A DNA stretch of 64,000 nucleotides from Dendrophyllia cribrosa (lineage: Eukaryota; Cnidaria; Anthozoa; Scleractinia; Dendrophylliidae): positions 28,788,932 to 28,852,931 of the forward strand of contig JAJLRJ010000008.1 in NCBI GenBank assembly GCA_024195265.1, read 5' to 3'. Position 1 is the stretch's first letter. Each line of letters begins with the position of its first letter. The notes under the pieces were generated by a model. It was not told where the DNA came from. It was given only the letters and a program-made list of their open reading frames with translations, and searched no databases. Shown here one piece after another: positions 52,277-61,800 of this stretch. A program made the position numbers and the translations under genes.

Positions 52277-54345
52277 ATGGCTGTGCAACCGAATTCACTG
52301 CCATCTCACAGTGAAAAGACACTGGGTGCCATGAAAGCAGAGCGAACCGTCAAGCGCATCACATTCAACCCCTCTGAGGCCAATCCCGGTGAGACACTGT
52401 ACGTCTCGGTACCCAAGCTGGGCGAGCACGATGTCATTATGTCCGGCTCACTTGCACTGGTGTTCAACATCAATCTCTCCGGCGGCCATGCAAACAACTA
52501 TCTCGTACAAAATGTTTCTCGGGCCCTGGTGGACACATTCGTTGTAAAGTTTGCAGCCACCACTGTCCAGGACACAGTTGGGTACGACATCTACAAGATC
52601 TTCGAAGACCTCTTCCGACCGATCGGTGAGCGGGACAACATGATTATGGAGGGCATCCAGAGTGTGGATTTGTGCAAGATCCGCTCTGGTGCTGGCGACA
52701 AGAAGAGCTCAGGCGTGGATGCGGAAAATAAGTTAGAGACAATATACAAGAATAAGTATCGCATCAAGCTGGATCATCAAATATTAACTGACCACGGTGT
52801 TATATACCCTCAAGCGCTATATAACGATCTGGTCTTCGAACTAACCCTCGCCCCCGCAAACCAAGTTGTCCGAGGTTCAGACACAAGCAAGCTCGTGTAC
52901 AAGTTGGAAAACATCCAGCTGGAGTATGAGACAATCAGAAGTAAGACTCTAGCCGACGAGGCAACAAGCACTTACACAAGGGGCAAGGAGTTCGCTTATG
53001 ACCTGGTAATGCGAGATCGGGTGCATCCCTTCTCAAAAAGTGGTGACACTCGGCTGAATCTTCGGGTTAACCCACAGCGCCGGTCTCTCAAGGGCATCCT
53101 CTTGCTGTTTATCAACCCCTACACGGACTATTACCGTTTACTTCTTGCCAAGAAACATCAATCACCCCCTACTGGCCCTAAAAGATGGGGCACTGATCTA
53201 TCAATGGATACAGAAGACTGGAAAGAAATTTTTAGCATAACCTCAAAATTATGCAAGGAAAATAAGTTAAAAGAATTTCAGTTCAAATTCATTCATAGGA
53301 TTGTCGTCACGAAGAAAGAACTCTTTAGATATGGGATCCACACAGATAGTGATTGCATATATTGTGGCGAACCAGATTCTATAGATCACACCTTCATTAA
53401 TTGCACATTTACTCGAACCTTCGCTGATAATGTTATTGATTGGTTTAATGTTCAAAATGGCTCTAGCTTCCAACCGGATTCGAAGGAAATGCTTTTTTCA
53501 TCCTGTAAATACCAAAACAACCCGGTGCTAGAGAGAAAAGTCAATTACACCCTTCTCTTCATGAAATACTATATATATGCAAGTAAGCTAAACAATAGTT
53601 TACTTTGTTTGACTGATTTTAATAACAAACTCTATCTTAAATACAAAGTGGAAAATCTGACACATTGACATCTGAACAAAAACTATTACGCTCCCCCTTT
53701 TATTTTGTAAAGCAGTATTGTTCTCCCTCTTTCTTCCTTGGTTTTTCTGTAGACCTTATGATTTTGTTTAATAACGAACGTGTATCGTGTTGTATTGTAC
53801 ACAGTTTGTAAACTATACTTATAGGTTAGTAATGCTGCAGTGTAATGTAACGTGTAAGTTAAAGTAGTGTGATGATGTAACTTTTGTTGTAAGTTTTGGA
53901 TGTTTTCAATAAAGTTAAAAAAAAAAAAAAAAAAACCTACACGGCTGGTGCCAGGGACTCCGAGAACTATTTCAATCCCGACATCACCAAAGTGAAGGTC
54001 ACAGTCAACGGTGTCCCAAACAGGCTTTACAACGAGGGCATCGGTGGTACAGACATGTGGGGAGAGATAACCCGGCATTTTACCCCGCACACGGACGGCA
54101 GGCCTAACATGAACTTGACCAAATATCTCACAGGCAACAAGTTTGGACTCTGGATTGACCTGCGGGCCATGGGCGACACAGCACTGCACGGCAACGGCCA
54201 ACGGCTCGTCAACACACAGGATGGCGTGCAACTCGAGATCGAACGAAACGGCACAGGCTCGGGAAACGCACTCTGCCACATCTTCACCATCTCAGACGCA
54301 CAGATGAACATCATGGACAGGCAGCTGGAATCTGTACAGTACTAA
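52277..54345 (+). pseudogene. Major capsid protein gene split by a LINE (element 2)
   Basis: 52277-53126 encodes the N-terminal two thirds and 53945-54345 the remainder; both closely match the element-1 capsid protein. An 809-bp retroelement lies between them, with a 9-bp duplication of capsid sequence. The run-on frame from 52277 continues to 53668 into LINE protein. The rest of the sequence has few changes, so the insertion is recent relative to the split between the elements. Confidence 0.85.
53127..53935 (+). mobile_element. 5'-truncated L1/Tx1-like LINE insertion
   Basis: Flanked by CCTACACGG duplications (53118-53126 and 53936-53944). Ends with AATAAA (53908-53913) and 19 A (53917-53935). 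The 5' part encodes the C-terminus of a LINE ORF2: FQFKFIHRIVVTKKELFRYG, then the zinc knuckle CIYCGEPDSIDHTFINC (CCHC, zf-RVT type) and a helical end, stop at 53666. No reverse transcriptase core, so it is a typical short dead-on-arrival copy. Confidence 0.88.
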
Positions 54346-54380
54346 GAAAACGCACAGCACCCGCATATTGAACAACGCAC

Positions 54381-54391
54381 ACATATATATA
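54381..54391 (+). promoter_or_regulatory. ACATATATATAC box
   Basis: Ends 12 nt before the ATG at 54404. Confidence 0.75.
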
Positions 54392-54403
54392 CCCACCAAC
54401 CCC

Positions 54404-54625
54404 ATGGCCACAAAACAACAAACCACAAACAAGATCAACTTCTATGCTAAGCCGGCTCCCCTACCATCCACCGGATATCTGTCACACCATAAAATACAAA
54501 GACTTCTGGCAAAGGCCCCCTCCCCGCCAACACATGAACCAATTGTTTGCAAACCAACTAATATAGGTGTTGGTTATGGACCCAAGAAAGCTGCCATTCA
54601 ATGCACTAATCGTGGGCCCCACTAA
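54404..54625 (+). CDS. Leader ORF overlapping the ATPase gene (element 2), 73 aa
   Basis: Starts MATKQQ after the promoter box. NKINFYAKPAPLPSTG and IGVGYGPKKAAI match element 1; an insertion of whole codons (THEPIVCK region) keeps the frame, and the same 59-nt overlap with the ATPase is preserved. This supports translation of the frame. Confidence 0.55.
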   Translation: MATKQQTTNKINFYAKPAPLPSTGYLSHHKIQRLLAKAPSPPTHEPIVCKPTNIGVGYGPKKAAIQCTNRGPH

Positions 54626-55175
54626 CTCTGGCAAGACACAGTATCTTCTCTCCCAACTGCGAGGCCCCTTTAGGGGTTGTTTTGATTACATCGTTTTATT
54701 CTGCCCCACATTTGTTAAGAACAAGACATACGATGGCTTCGTGGATCGCGATCCGCACATCTTCGTGATTGTCTGCCAACAGCACGAGATCGAAGACTGG
54801 TTGAGGCTGGCGAGCTTCTTTTTCACATGCACCAACACTTTATTCATTCTCGATGACTGCGCCGCCTCCAAAGATGTCAAAGGCCGCACGGGCCAGCTGG
54901 TTAATCTGGGGTTCAGCGCAAGGCATGACGGCATATCCGTGTGGGTCTTGACCCAGCAGATAACCAGCATTGCAAAGCCATATCGTGACAACATTGTAGC
55001 GATCGTGCTCTTTTACACGCCCTCCAGCAAGACAACCAAAGCCATATTCGAAGATTATGCCGGCGAGCTCTCCCACGAGGAGTACAAAGAGTTTATCGCA
55101 AGGCTCAAATCCCGCAAGTTCTCCCACCTGGTTTTCTCTCTGAGGCATCCGTATGGAATTGAGTACAAGGTTTAA
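54567..55175 (+). CDS. A32-type genome packaging ATPase (element 2), 202 aa
   Basis: Walker A GPTNSGKT (17-24), Walker B LFILDD (96-97) and VWVLTQQITSI retained. Only a handful of substitutions from element 1 and no breaks. As in element 1 the frame has no promoter box of its own upstream of its first ATG. Confidence 0.9.
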   Translation: MLVMDPRKLPFNALIVGPTNSGKTQYLLSQLRGPFRGCFDYIVLFCPTFVKNKTYDGFVDRDPHIFVIVCQQHEIEDWLRLASFFFTCTNTLFILDDCAASKDVKGRTGQLVNLGFSARHDGISVWVLTQQITSIAKPYRDNIVAIVLFYTPSSKTTKAIFEDYAGELSHEEYKEFIARLKSRKFSHLVFSLRHPYGIEYKV

Positions 55176-55220
55176 ACACGGGCACACAACCGCGTAAATG
55201 GTGCATTACACAATTACACA

Positions 55221-55231
55221 CACATATATAC
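55221..55231 (+). promoter_or_regulatory. CACATATATAC box
   Basis: Ends 5 nt before the ATG at 55237. Confidence 0.75.
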
Positions 55232-55236
55232 AAGCC

Positions 55237-55476
55237 ATGAATGCGCCAACCAGCCTACACAAGCTCACTGTGCTTTCACAGCTTTTGGATGAATTGCACA
55301 ACCAAACACGTAATGCGCAAAACAAAATTATCAAAGCCGCTGGTGTGGAAGATCTGCGCCTCATGCTTCTCAACAGATATCCATTGCGGTTGAATTCTAT
55401 GCCAGACACCATGGCGGGGCTTATACGAGAGCTTGAAACCCTTTTGCCAGACATCAAGAGAATTATTGAAAATTAA
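55237..55476 (+). CDS. Small helical protein, 79 aa (element 2)
   Basis: Same length and nearly the same sequence as 39056-39295 (LTVLSQLLDELHNQ, LRLMLLNRYPLRLNSMP). Intact. Unknown function. Confidence 0.65.
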   Translation: MNAPTSLHKLTVLSQLLDELHNQTRNAQNKIIKAAGVEDLRLMLLNRYPLRLNSMPDTMAGLIRELETLLPDIKRIIEN

Positions 55477-55481
55477 AAAAC

Positions 55482-55493
55482 ACATATGTATAC
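55482..55493 (+). promoter_or_regulatory. ACATATGTATAC box
   Basis: Ends 5 nt before the ATG at 55499. Confidence 0.7.
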
Positions 55494-55498
55494 CCCTG

Positions 55499-56125
55499 AT
55501 GGCTGAAGCAGCTGAAGACCAGGTCGCCTTGAACGAAGTAATGCAGATGCTGGAGGCCACCCCTGGTGCCGCACCTCCAACAGGGTTAGTTGGTGACAAT
55601 GACATTCCTGCCAAACGTGAGAAGCTGGCAATCATTGTTTCAACTGGCAAGGCTAAAGAAGCCATCGGTGTGCAGCTCACACATGATCATGTCAAGAGGT
55701 TGTCAGACAAGGACGTTGACAAGTACTGCAAACGGTACGAGGCCTACGTTGGCAACAAGACAACCGAATCCCTAGTTGATTCTGGCCTCATGCTCGTGAC
55801 TAAAGGCGTTGGCATGGTGATCCCGGTTGATGATCTGGCGGAATTGCAGAAAGAACTCAAGAACGACTACATCATCAACCAGGAGCTGTCAAATCTTGCT
55901 GGGGCTATTGCCGTGCGATGCGGGCGATTTCTGGCACTTGCCAATGCTGCTCTCATCACAACAAAACACATCAAGTTTGAACGAGAGCCTGATCACAAGA
56001 CTGACTTGATAGAATTGGAACCCCACCCCCAACCCACACATACAACCAGAGACAGTGAAGGCTATCCACTTGAGGGACTTGATGAAGTTGGGTTGGGACC
56101 TGTGGCGACCTCGCAGCAACCTTGA
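55499..56125 (+). CDS. Conserved 208-aa element protein (element 2)
   Basis: Intact copy of the gene frameshifted at 39774 in element 1. REKLAIIVSTGKAKEAIGVQ, THDHVKRLSDKDVDKYCKRY, LKNDYIINQELSNLAGAIAV, then an acidic/proline tail ending EVGLGPVATSQQP. Start chosen at the ATG 5 nt after the promoter box; the frame also has an upstream ATG (55433) inside the previous gene. Function not recognised. Confidence 0.68.
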   Translation: MAEAAEDQVALNEVMQMLEATPGAAPPTGLVGDNDIPAKREKLAIIVSTGKAKEAIGVQLTHDHVKRLSDKDVDKYCKRYEAYVGNKTTESLVDSGLMLVTKGVGMVIPVDDLAELQKELKNDYIINQELSNLAGAIAVRCGRFLALANAALITTKHIKFEREPDHKTDLIELEPHPQPTHTTRDSEGYPLEGLDEVGLGPVATSQQP

Positions 56126-56180
56126 AGAAACCTGGCAGCAACCTGTCAGCAACCTGGCACATCTTGTAAAAAATTAAACT

Positions 56181-56191
56181 CACATATATAC
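56181..56191 (+). promoter_or_regulatory. CACATATATAC box
   Basis: Ends 3 nt before the ATG at 56195. Confidence 0.75.
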
Positions 56192-56194
56192 AGG

Positions 56195-56665
56195 ATGGCC
56201 ACACCACTCGAGACGATCCCTGAAGAAACTCTAACTCCAACTCCAACACCTGACCGTGTTACCTCTGAGGCCCCGAAAACAAAGCCTGCAACAGAAAAGA
56301 ACCCCGGCCGTGTTGCTTCTGGTAAAAGGCTAGCAGAACGCAACCGCATGGCCCGGGAAGCAAAAAAAAAGGCTGAAGCACAAAAGCCTGCACCCTCAAC
56401 AAGTGAAAACAATTCTGCAACAAGTGGCGCAACAAGTGACACAACAAGTGACAGCAACAGCAACTCAATCGTTTATATTCTGGGGGTTGGTGGGTTGATT
56501 GTCTCTGCTGTTGGTGTTTATTACCAGCGCGAAGCCATAATGCAAAGGCTTGGGCGCAAATCAAACACACCAGCAAACACAATCGCGACAACCCCCGCTG
56601 CAACACCACCAGCAACACCCCGATCTCGAATTCCTGTAAGACAAGGAATGAAAAATATGGAATAA
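56195..56665 (+). CDS. Single-pass membrane protein, 156 aa (element 2)
   Basis: Matches 40006-40455 with a longer Ser/Thr linker (SGATSDTTSDSNSN). Membrane segment SIVYILGVGGLIVSAVGVYY, basic helix GKRLAERNRMAREAKKKAEA, tail ending KNME. Intact. Confidence 0.65.
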   Translation: MATPLETIPEETLTPTPTPDRVTSEAPKTKPATEKNPGRVASGKRLAERNRMAREAKKKAEAQKPAPSTSENNSATSGATSDTTSDSNSNSIVYILGVGGLIVSAVGVYYQREAIMQRLGRKSNTPANTIATTPAATPPATPRSRIPVRQGMKNME

Positions 56666-56670
56666 AAAAA

Positions 56671-56681
56671 CATATATATAC
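56671..56681 (+). promoter_or_regulatory. CATATATATAC box
   Basis: Ends 6 nt before the ATG at 56688. Confidence 0.75.
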
Positions 56682-56687
56682 TGCACC

Positions 56688-57095
56688 ATGAACCCTTTCC
56701 AAGCTTTGATGAATTCTGCTGCAATCGGAGGTGTGGTTCTTCTTTGGTTTGGACTTGCTTCGGTCGCCTATGATACAGTTTGTGGTTTAGCCTTGAATAG
56801 GCACAACAGACACAACGAGCCTGAGCCTGAGCCTGAGACCGAGCCTGAGGCCGATCCTGAGTCCGAGCCTGAGGACCCAGAGGTCCTATGGGCCCGAGAT
56901 TACAAGGCTGAGGTCCGAGAGGCCGAGGCCAAGGCCCGAGTCCTCAATGACACGGCCCTAGAGTTCGAAGGAATGAACCTCTATAAAGAGGCCCAAGCCC
57001 GCTATAACGAGGTCCGACTCCTCTATGACAAGGCCGCAGCCCTCTATGATGAGGCCCGAGTCCTCCATGACGAGGGCTTAAAGGGTGCGTGTTGA
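56688..57095 (+). CDS. Membrane protein with helical cytoplasmic-type tail, 135 aa (element 2)
   Basis: The N-terminal membrane segment NSAAIGGVVLLWFGLASVAY matches element 1. A short EPEPE repeat leads to a helical part with Ala/Glu/Arg heptads (YKAEVREAEAKARVLNDTAL, YDKAAALYDEARVLHDEG) that itself looks built from a repeating unit of about 14 residues. The frame stops before the next promoter, so this is closer to the working form than the element-1 copy. Confidence 0.62.
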   Translation: MNPFQALMNSAAIGGVVLLWFGLASVAYDTVCGLALNRHNRHNEPEPEPETEPEADPESEPEDPEVLWARDYKAEVREAEAKARVLNDTALEFEGMNLYKEAQARYNEVRLLYDKAAALYDEARVLHDEGLKGAC

Positions 57096-57134
57096 GATTT
57101 AATGAGACGACAAAGGCATAAAAAATAAAAAATC

Positions 57135-57144
57135 AAATGTATAC
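57135..57144 (+). promoter_or_regulatory. AAATGTATAC box
   Basis: Ends 12 nt before the ATG at 57157; weaker match to the consensus. Confidence 0.55.
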
Positions 57145-57156
57145 TGAACACAAACC

Positions 57157-57378
57157 ATGTCTGACAACAAGCTTGTGAAGTCTATCCTCGACGCCGCAAC
57201 AATCACTGGCCTTGTCGCTGGTATTGGTTGGATTGGTAAAAAGACAATCAAAGAAAACTTAAATGCCGACCCCAGTGCGAGTTTAATGAATTATGTCAAG
57301 TTCACAGCCGTCATGGCTGGCACCATAGCACTGAAGAAATATCTCGAGGACCAGAAAATCCTCCCAGACAACTTGTAA
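57157..57378 (+). CDS. Small conserved membrane protein, 73 aa (element 2)
   Basis: Differs from 40852-41073 at very few residues (FT to LN around position 35). Same two hydrophobic segments. Intact. Confidence 0.7.
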   Translation: MSDNKLVKSILDAATITGLVAGIGWIGKKTIKENLNADPSASLMNYVKFTAVMAGTIALKKYLEDQKILPDNL

Positions 57379-57380
57379 AC

Positions 57381-57391
57381 CATATGTATAC
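57381..57391 (+). promoter_or_regulatory. CATATGTATAC box
   Basis: Ends 3 nt before the ATG at 57395. Confidence 0.7.
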
Positions 57392-57394
57392 ACA

Positions 57395-57832
57395 ATGGCT
57401 TCGATTGCAATAATGGCCCTTGGCGCTGTTCTCAATGCGGCCGCTTTCACGGGTGGCAATTATCTCGCAAAATATCTGTCTGGTGATAACGGCAAGGCAG
57501 CAATGGATGAGAAATTCCGACATGACCACGCCCTTGAACAATACCAAGCGGCTTACGCCAAATACCAGAAGGACCGCACCAAGCTCCTCGACTGGATTGT
57601 AGCCAATGATCGGAAGGAACACTAAGCTAGCAAAAACTTCCAAACCACCGACCAAGCCCTGGTCGTGTATAACCAGATGCATCAAACGCAACCAGATAAA
57701 CAAATCAAAGACAACAAAGAGCCTCAGTTCTCGGACTTCTACAAGCCCAGCACACAACAGCAGAATGGCGAACTTGCGTTCATTGGAGGAACCCTGCTTG
57801 CGGGTGGGTATGCGGCTTATCGCATTCTTTAA
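57395..57832 (+). pseudogene. 145-aa protein gene with premature stop (element 2)
   Basis: The frame ends at 57625 (TAA at 57623) where element 1 has CAA. The same frame continues beyond it with matching sequence (KNFQTTDQALVVYNQMHQ ... LLAGGYAAYRIL) to the end at 57832. A single nonsense change, so the C-terminal hydrophobic segment is lost. Confidence 0.75.
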
Positions 57833-57837
57833 ACAAA

Positions 57838-57846
57838 CATATATAC
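57838..57846 (+). promoter_or_regulatory. CATATATAC box for the integrase
   Basis: Ends 4 nt before the ATG at 57851. Confidence 0.7.
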
Positions 57847-57850
57847 CCCT

Positions 57851-58839
57851 ATGGAGACGAAACTCTCTAAGATATATTACAGTCCGAAAGGGTATTGGAA
57901 AGGTCTTGCTGCTGTCAAAAAGCTAGCTGCAGCGGCCAAGGTCTCTGATGATGTCGCAAAGAAATGGTTGGTCAAACAAGCCCTTTGGCAAGTTTACCTC
58001 CCGGCGCCACGCGCTATCCCCCGCCGCAAGTTTGATGTCTCATCACCCAATGCAGTGCATCAAGCAGATCTTCTCTTCCTGCCCCACGACAAACTTCCCC
58101 ACGGGAGAAAGATTTACAAATACGCATTAACCCTTGTGGATGTGGCTAGCCGATACAAAGCAGCAGAGCCTCTGACTTCGAAAGAGTCTGAAGAAGTCTC
58201 AAGGGTATTTCAGAAGATTTACAGACGTGGGCCTTTGAAATGGCCGCAACTCTTGCAAGTTGACCCTGGGAAAGAGTTTATGGGGGCTGTGACTAAGACA
58301 ATGGAAACAACAAAACAACCATTCGTCGCGGGCGAGTTGATATCCACAGAGACCAAGCAATTGTGGAGAGATTCAATCGCACACTGGCTGAAAGGTTGTT
58401 TGGTTATCAGTATGCCGTTGAAATGAATATACCCTCTGGCCGTTCGACTGCATGGGTCAAAAGACTGCCAGATGTTGTCTCGGCCTTGAACAATGAAGTA
58501 ACAAGACTCACTGGCAAGAAGTCCGCTCAAGCAATCAAAGAGAAAGCCGTTTCTTCCAAGCCTGCGACTCCATATGCTAGGCCTGTTGGGGTGAATGAGA
58601 AGAAGCTCCCTCCCCGGGTGAGTGTGAGATATCTTTATTACCCCGGTGAGCTGGAAGGGGGTGGGAGACGTGCGACTGATCCGATCTGGTCTTTGAAGGT
58701 CCACAACATTGAGAAGGTTGTCACCAAACCAGATGCACCTGTCGTATATTATCTCTACGACGGCCCTAAGAGAGGGTTTGTTCGTGAGGAGTTGATGATT
58801 GTGCCACCGGACACTCAGTTACCCCCAGCTGGGTTGTGA
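57851..58839 (+). pseudogene. INT: rve-family integrase, frameshifted (element 2)
   Basis: Has the first catalytic Asp (HQADLLFLP, residue 73) and the second (QVDPGKEF), but one A is missing at 58305-58307 (three A versus four in element 1). The frame therefore leaves the integrase sequence after D138 and stops at 58424. The third catalytic residue (AIVERFNRTL) and the C-terminal domain continue in another frame to 58839. The 3' end overlaps the polymerase stop by 25 bp. Confidence 0.88.
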
Positions 58840-61800
58840 AACTCGATTGGTTCTGTATGGATGCCGTCTGGCAGAACCCAACGCTTGTCGTAATAAGCAG
58901 AAAGCCCCAGCTTGTGCTGCTCGTAAGTGAACATGGCACCGTTGTGCATTCGGAAGCCCCTGTTGGTGGCCATGTCCCTGCCCCCTTGCAGGGCTCTTTC
59001 GTACCTTTCCCAGCGAAGCTCGTTCTGCTTCTTGTTGACGCCCTTGGAGGACATCTTGGCCTCGCCGCTAGCCTCGTTTTCGACGTAATAACACTTGCTG
59101 CATAGGGCGATGGCCCGTGTGCCTTCCTTCTCAAGCTTGAACAAGCCCGGCTCTCTGCCGCTCCACTTGTCCCACGCCAACCAATTCTTCTTCTCCGCCT
59201 CGAACTGGGCGCGTAGTTCAGGACGAACGGCCTCTTCCAGAGTGTCGTGCGCAAGAGCGAAGTACATGCTGTCCGTGTCCATCTGGATGAGCTCGAAGTT
59301 GCGCCTGTCGATGAAGTAATCTAGGAAGTCGTAATAGAACTCCAGCATGCGAAGCTTGGCAAGTTGGTACACAACAATGCCCACTTGAAAGGGGCGGTCG
59401 ATTGTGACCTTTTGCTTGCGCAGCTCGATCTTGTAAGCAGCGCCAATCTCTTCGAGGTCATCGAATAAAGGTGAGCGGAGATGCTTGTCGACCTCGTCCT
59501 CGTCAATTGTGTACAACGTTCTTGTCTGGCGCTCCACGGCTTCGATGAATTTGCCATAAGCACTGTTGCCAAGGAGCTTGAACACTTCAGCAAGCAGGGC
59601 CTTCTCCTTGTCAGCGTCGCCTTTCCTTCGGTTGTGTGCGACTTCGCGAGCGAACCAGTCGAAGAGCTTTTTGGGCATGTAATCGAGCGTGCGGTAGACT
59701 GCCGTGATCTTGAACCCGATGTTGAGATACCACTTCAAGAGGGGGGCGTAGATCAGCATCTTTTTCGCTGACAACACACCCATAAGCTTTTTCTGGTCGG
59801 GAAAGCGGGATCGGCCACTTTCTTGGAGGTAATCGTGCATATGCTGTGGAACAAATTCGTCAGGCACTGCTTGGTTGATGAAGAGCGGGGGAAACTCTTC
59901 GAACTGCCCCCACAACTCTCGAGGGACTTCGATGTCCACTCCCGCAAACCCGAACCATCCGCCTGTATGCAGCTTAATTTCAAGAACTCTCGCTGCCTGC
60001 TCCGGAGCATTGTAATGCACAACCTTCTCTTTACCACAGGGCATCTCCTGCAGCATCGTGCTTGGGTAAAGGGAGTTAGCATCGAACCCCACAATCCGTT
60101 TCGTGATGCGAGCTAAGTCGCCATGTTTGTGAGAACGAATGCGGGTTTCGCCTCGCACGTGTTTGCGGGTGAAGACCAGGCTTGGCCCACCAACCACAGC
60201 CCCCTTCAGCATGGCGTACGCTTCTGGGCCGGGGGCGTATAGGGCTGGAGCATTGCGGCCTCTCAATGAACCTCGCAAGACGTATTGCATTGATACTCCT
60301 GGCAAGGAGACCGCGTCTTTGAAGATGTCCACCCCGAGGCCCGTGTAAAAACCCTTCATCGTTTGGAGAGCTTCGAGGAAGGGAGACACGTCTAGATTGT
60401 TGTAATACTCCAGCCAGTCTCCGAATGTCTTCATGCCTTTCTCGTGGAAAATGCGATTGCATTCTTCGTGCGCCTTGGGAGAAAGAACAAAGGCTTTTTT
60501 GAGTTGTGAGTACCAGCACTCATATGGAGGAAGCCCCGGGAAATCCAGCTTGTCAGCGCTGTCAAACCACTCGTATGGAAGCCAGGACTTGGTCTGTGTC
60601 GCTCCATACGTCTTGACCCACTTGTCGTACGTGATGCCTGGGGCCAAATAATTCATGATGTCCAAGAATTTGTAGCTGGGGGTGTTGATGAACATGATGC
60701 GCCCCTCTTTCTCCGCGGCGAAGACTCCGTTCTCGCCAGCGAGATGAGTGACAAAGTACTTGCGGATAAGTTTGAGATCGTAATGGCCTGAGTTGAAGCC
60801 GACCACAGGCACTTGGTTGCACCATTTATCGATGAGCTTGAGTTGCTTCTCAGGAAGATTCTCAAGGTCTGGGGGCATGTATTTTACAGCCACGTCTTCT
60901 CGGATGGCTGCGCTTCGCCGCTCCAGGGAGGCATAAAATAGCCCGATAAGCTCGTCAGGATCTTTAGAGCAAATGTACTCAGGCTCAGGATTCAACGTGT
61001 CGGCAATGGAGACTGAGATGGGCACATGCTCGCTTTCATAAGAGAGAGCGTCTGTCGGTCGAGCTGCCTTGGTCTTGTCCTGGTACGCTTCGAAGTCATA
61101 GACGATCGCGTGGGGATATGTTTTGTTTCTTTTCTGTGGGCAACGATCATTCCACCAGGGGGCAGGCCGTTCATGCTCCCACCTTTCCACCACGGTGTAC
61201 CCAGCGTCTCGAAGCAACTGAGTTCGTTGCAGAGTCTTTTGGTAAGCAATCGTCCTTGTGATTGTGTTGCCCCTTCGGTCAACATGAACCGCTTCGTCCC
61301 TCGTTCCCTCGGGGTAACATTCCTCGCAACCGTGCCAGTGACAGCCGTGGAACTGAAAAACTGTCTTGCTTTCTGGGTGATAGCCATCGACTGGGGCCCC
61401 ACAAATATAACTCTCACCACCATGCTCGCATCTGTGATGGTGGATGTGAATACCGGCCTGTTTCGCCTCCCACTCCAGCCAGCACACGCCCTTGACACCG
61501 AAACCTCCTTCTGGGTAAAAGGCTTTCTCAAAAGCTGACTCTGGAGGGAGGATACGTTTCCCGGCGCAGTCGATTTTGGTTTGGCCTCGATTACACGTCT
61601 TGGAGTGGCGAGTTAAATCAGCAGCCCGCGTGAACCTCCCGCCGCACTCGCCACAAGTGTAATTGTTTGTGACTTTATTGATGTTGGTGATCAAGAAGGA
61701 GTGGTCCTCATGAATACCGATAATCATGGTTGAAGCGCCCACCTTGTTGTAATTCGCAGGGCTGTGAGATAAAGTGAAGTCACCATTGGGGTGAACAAGA

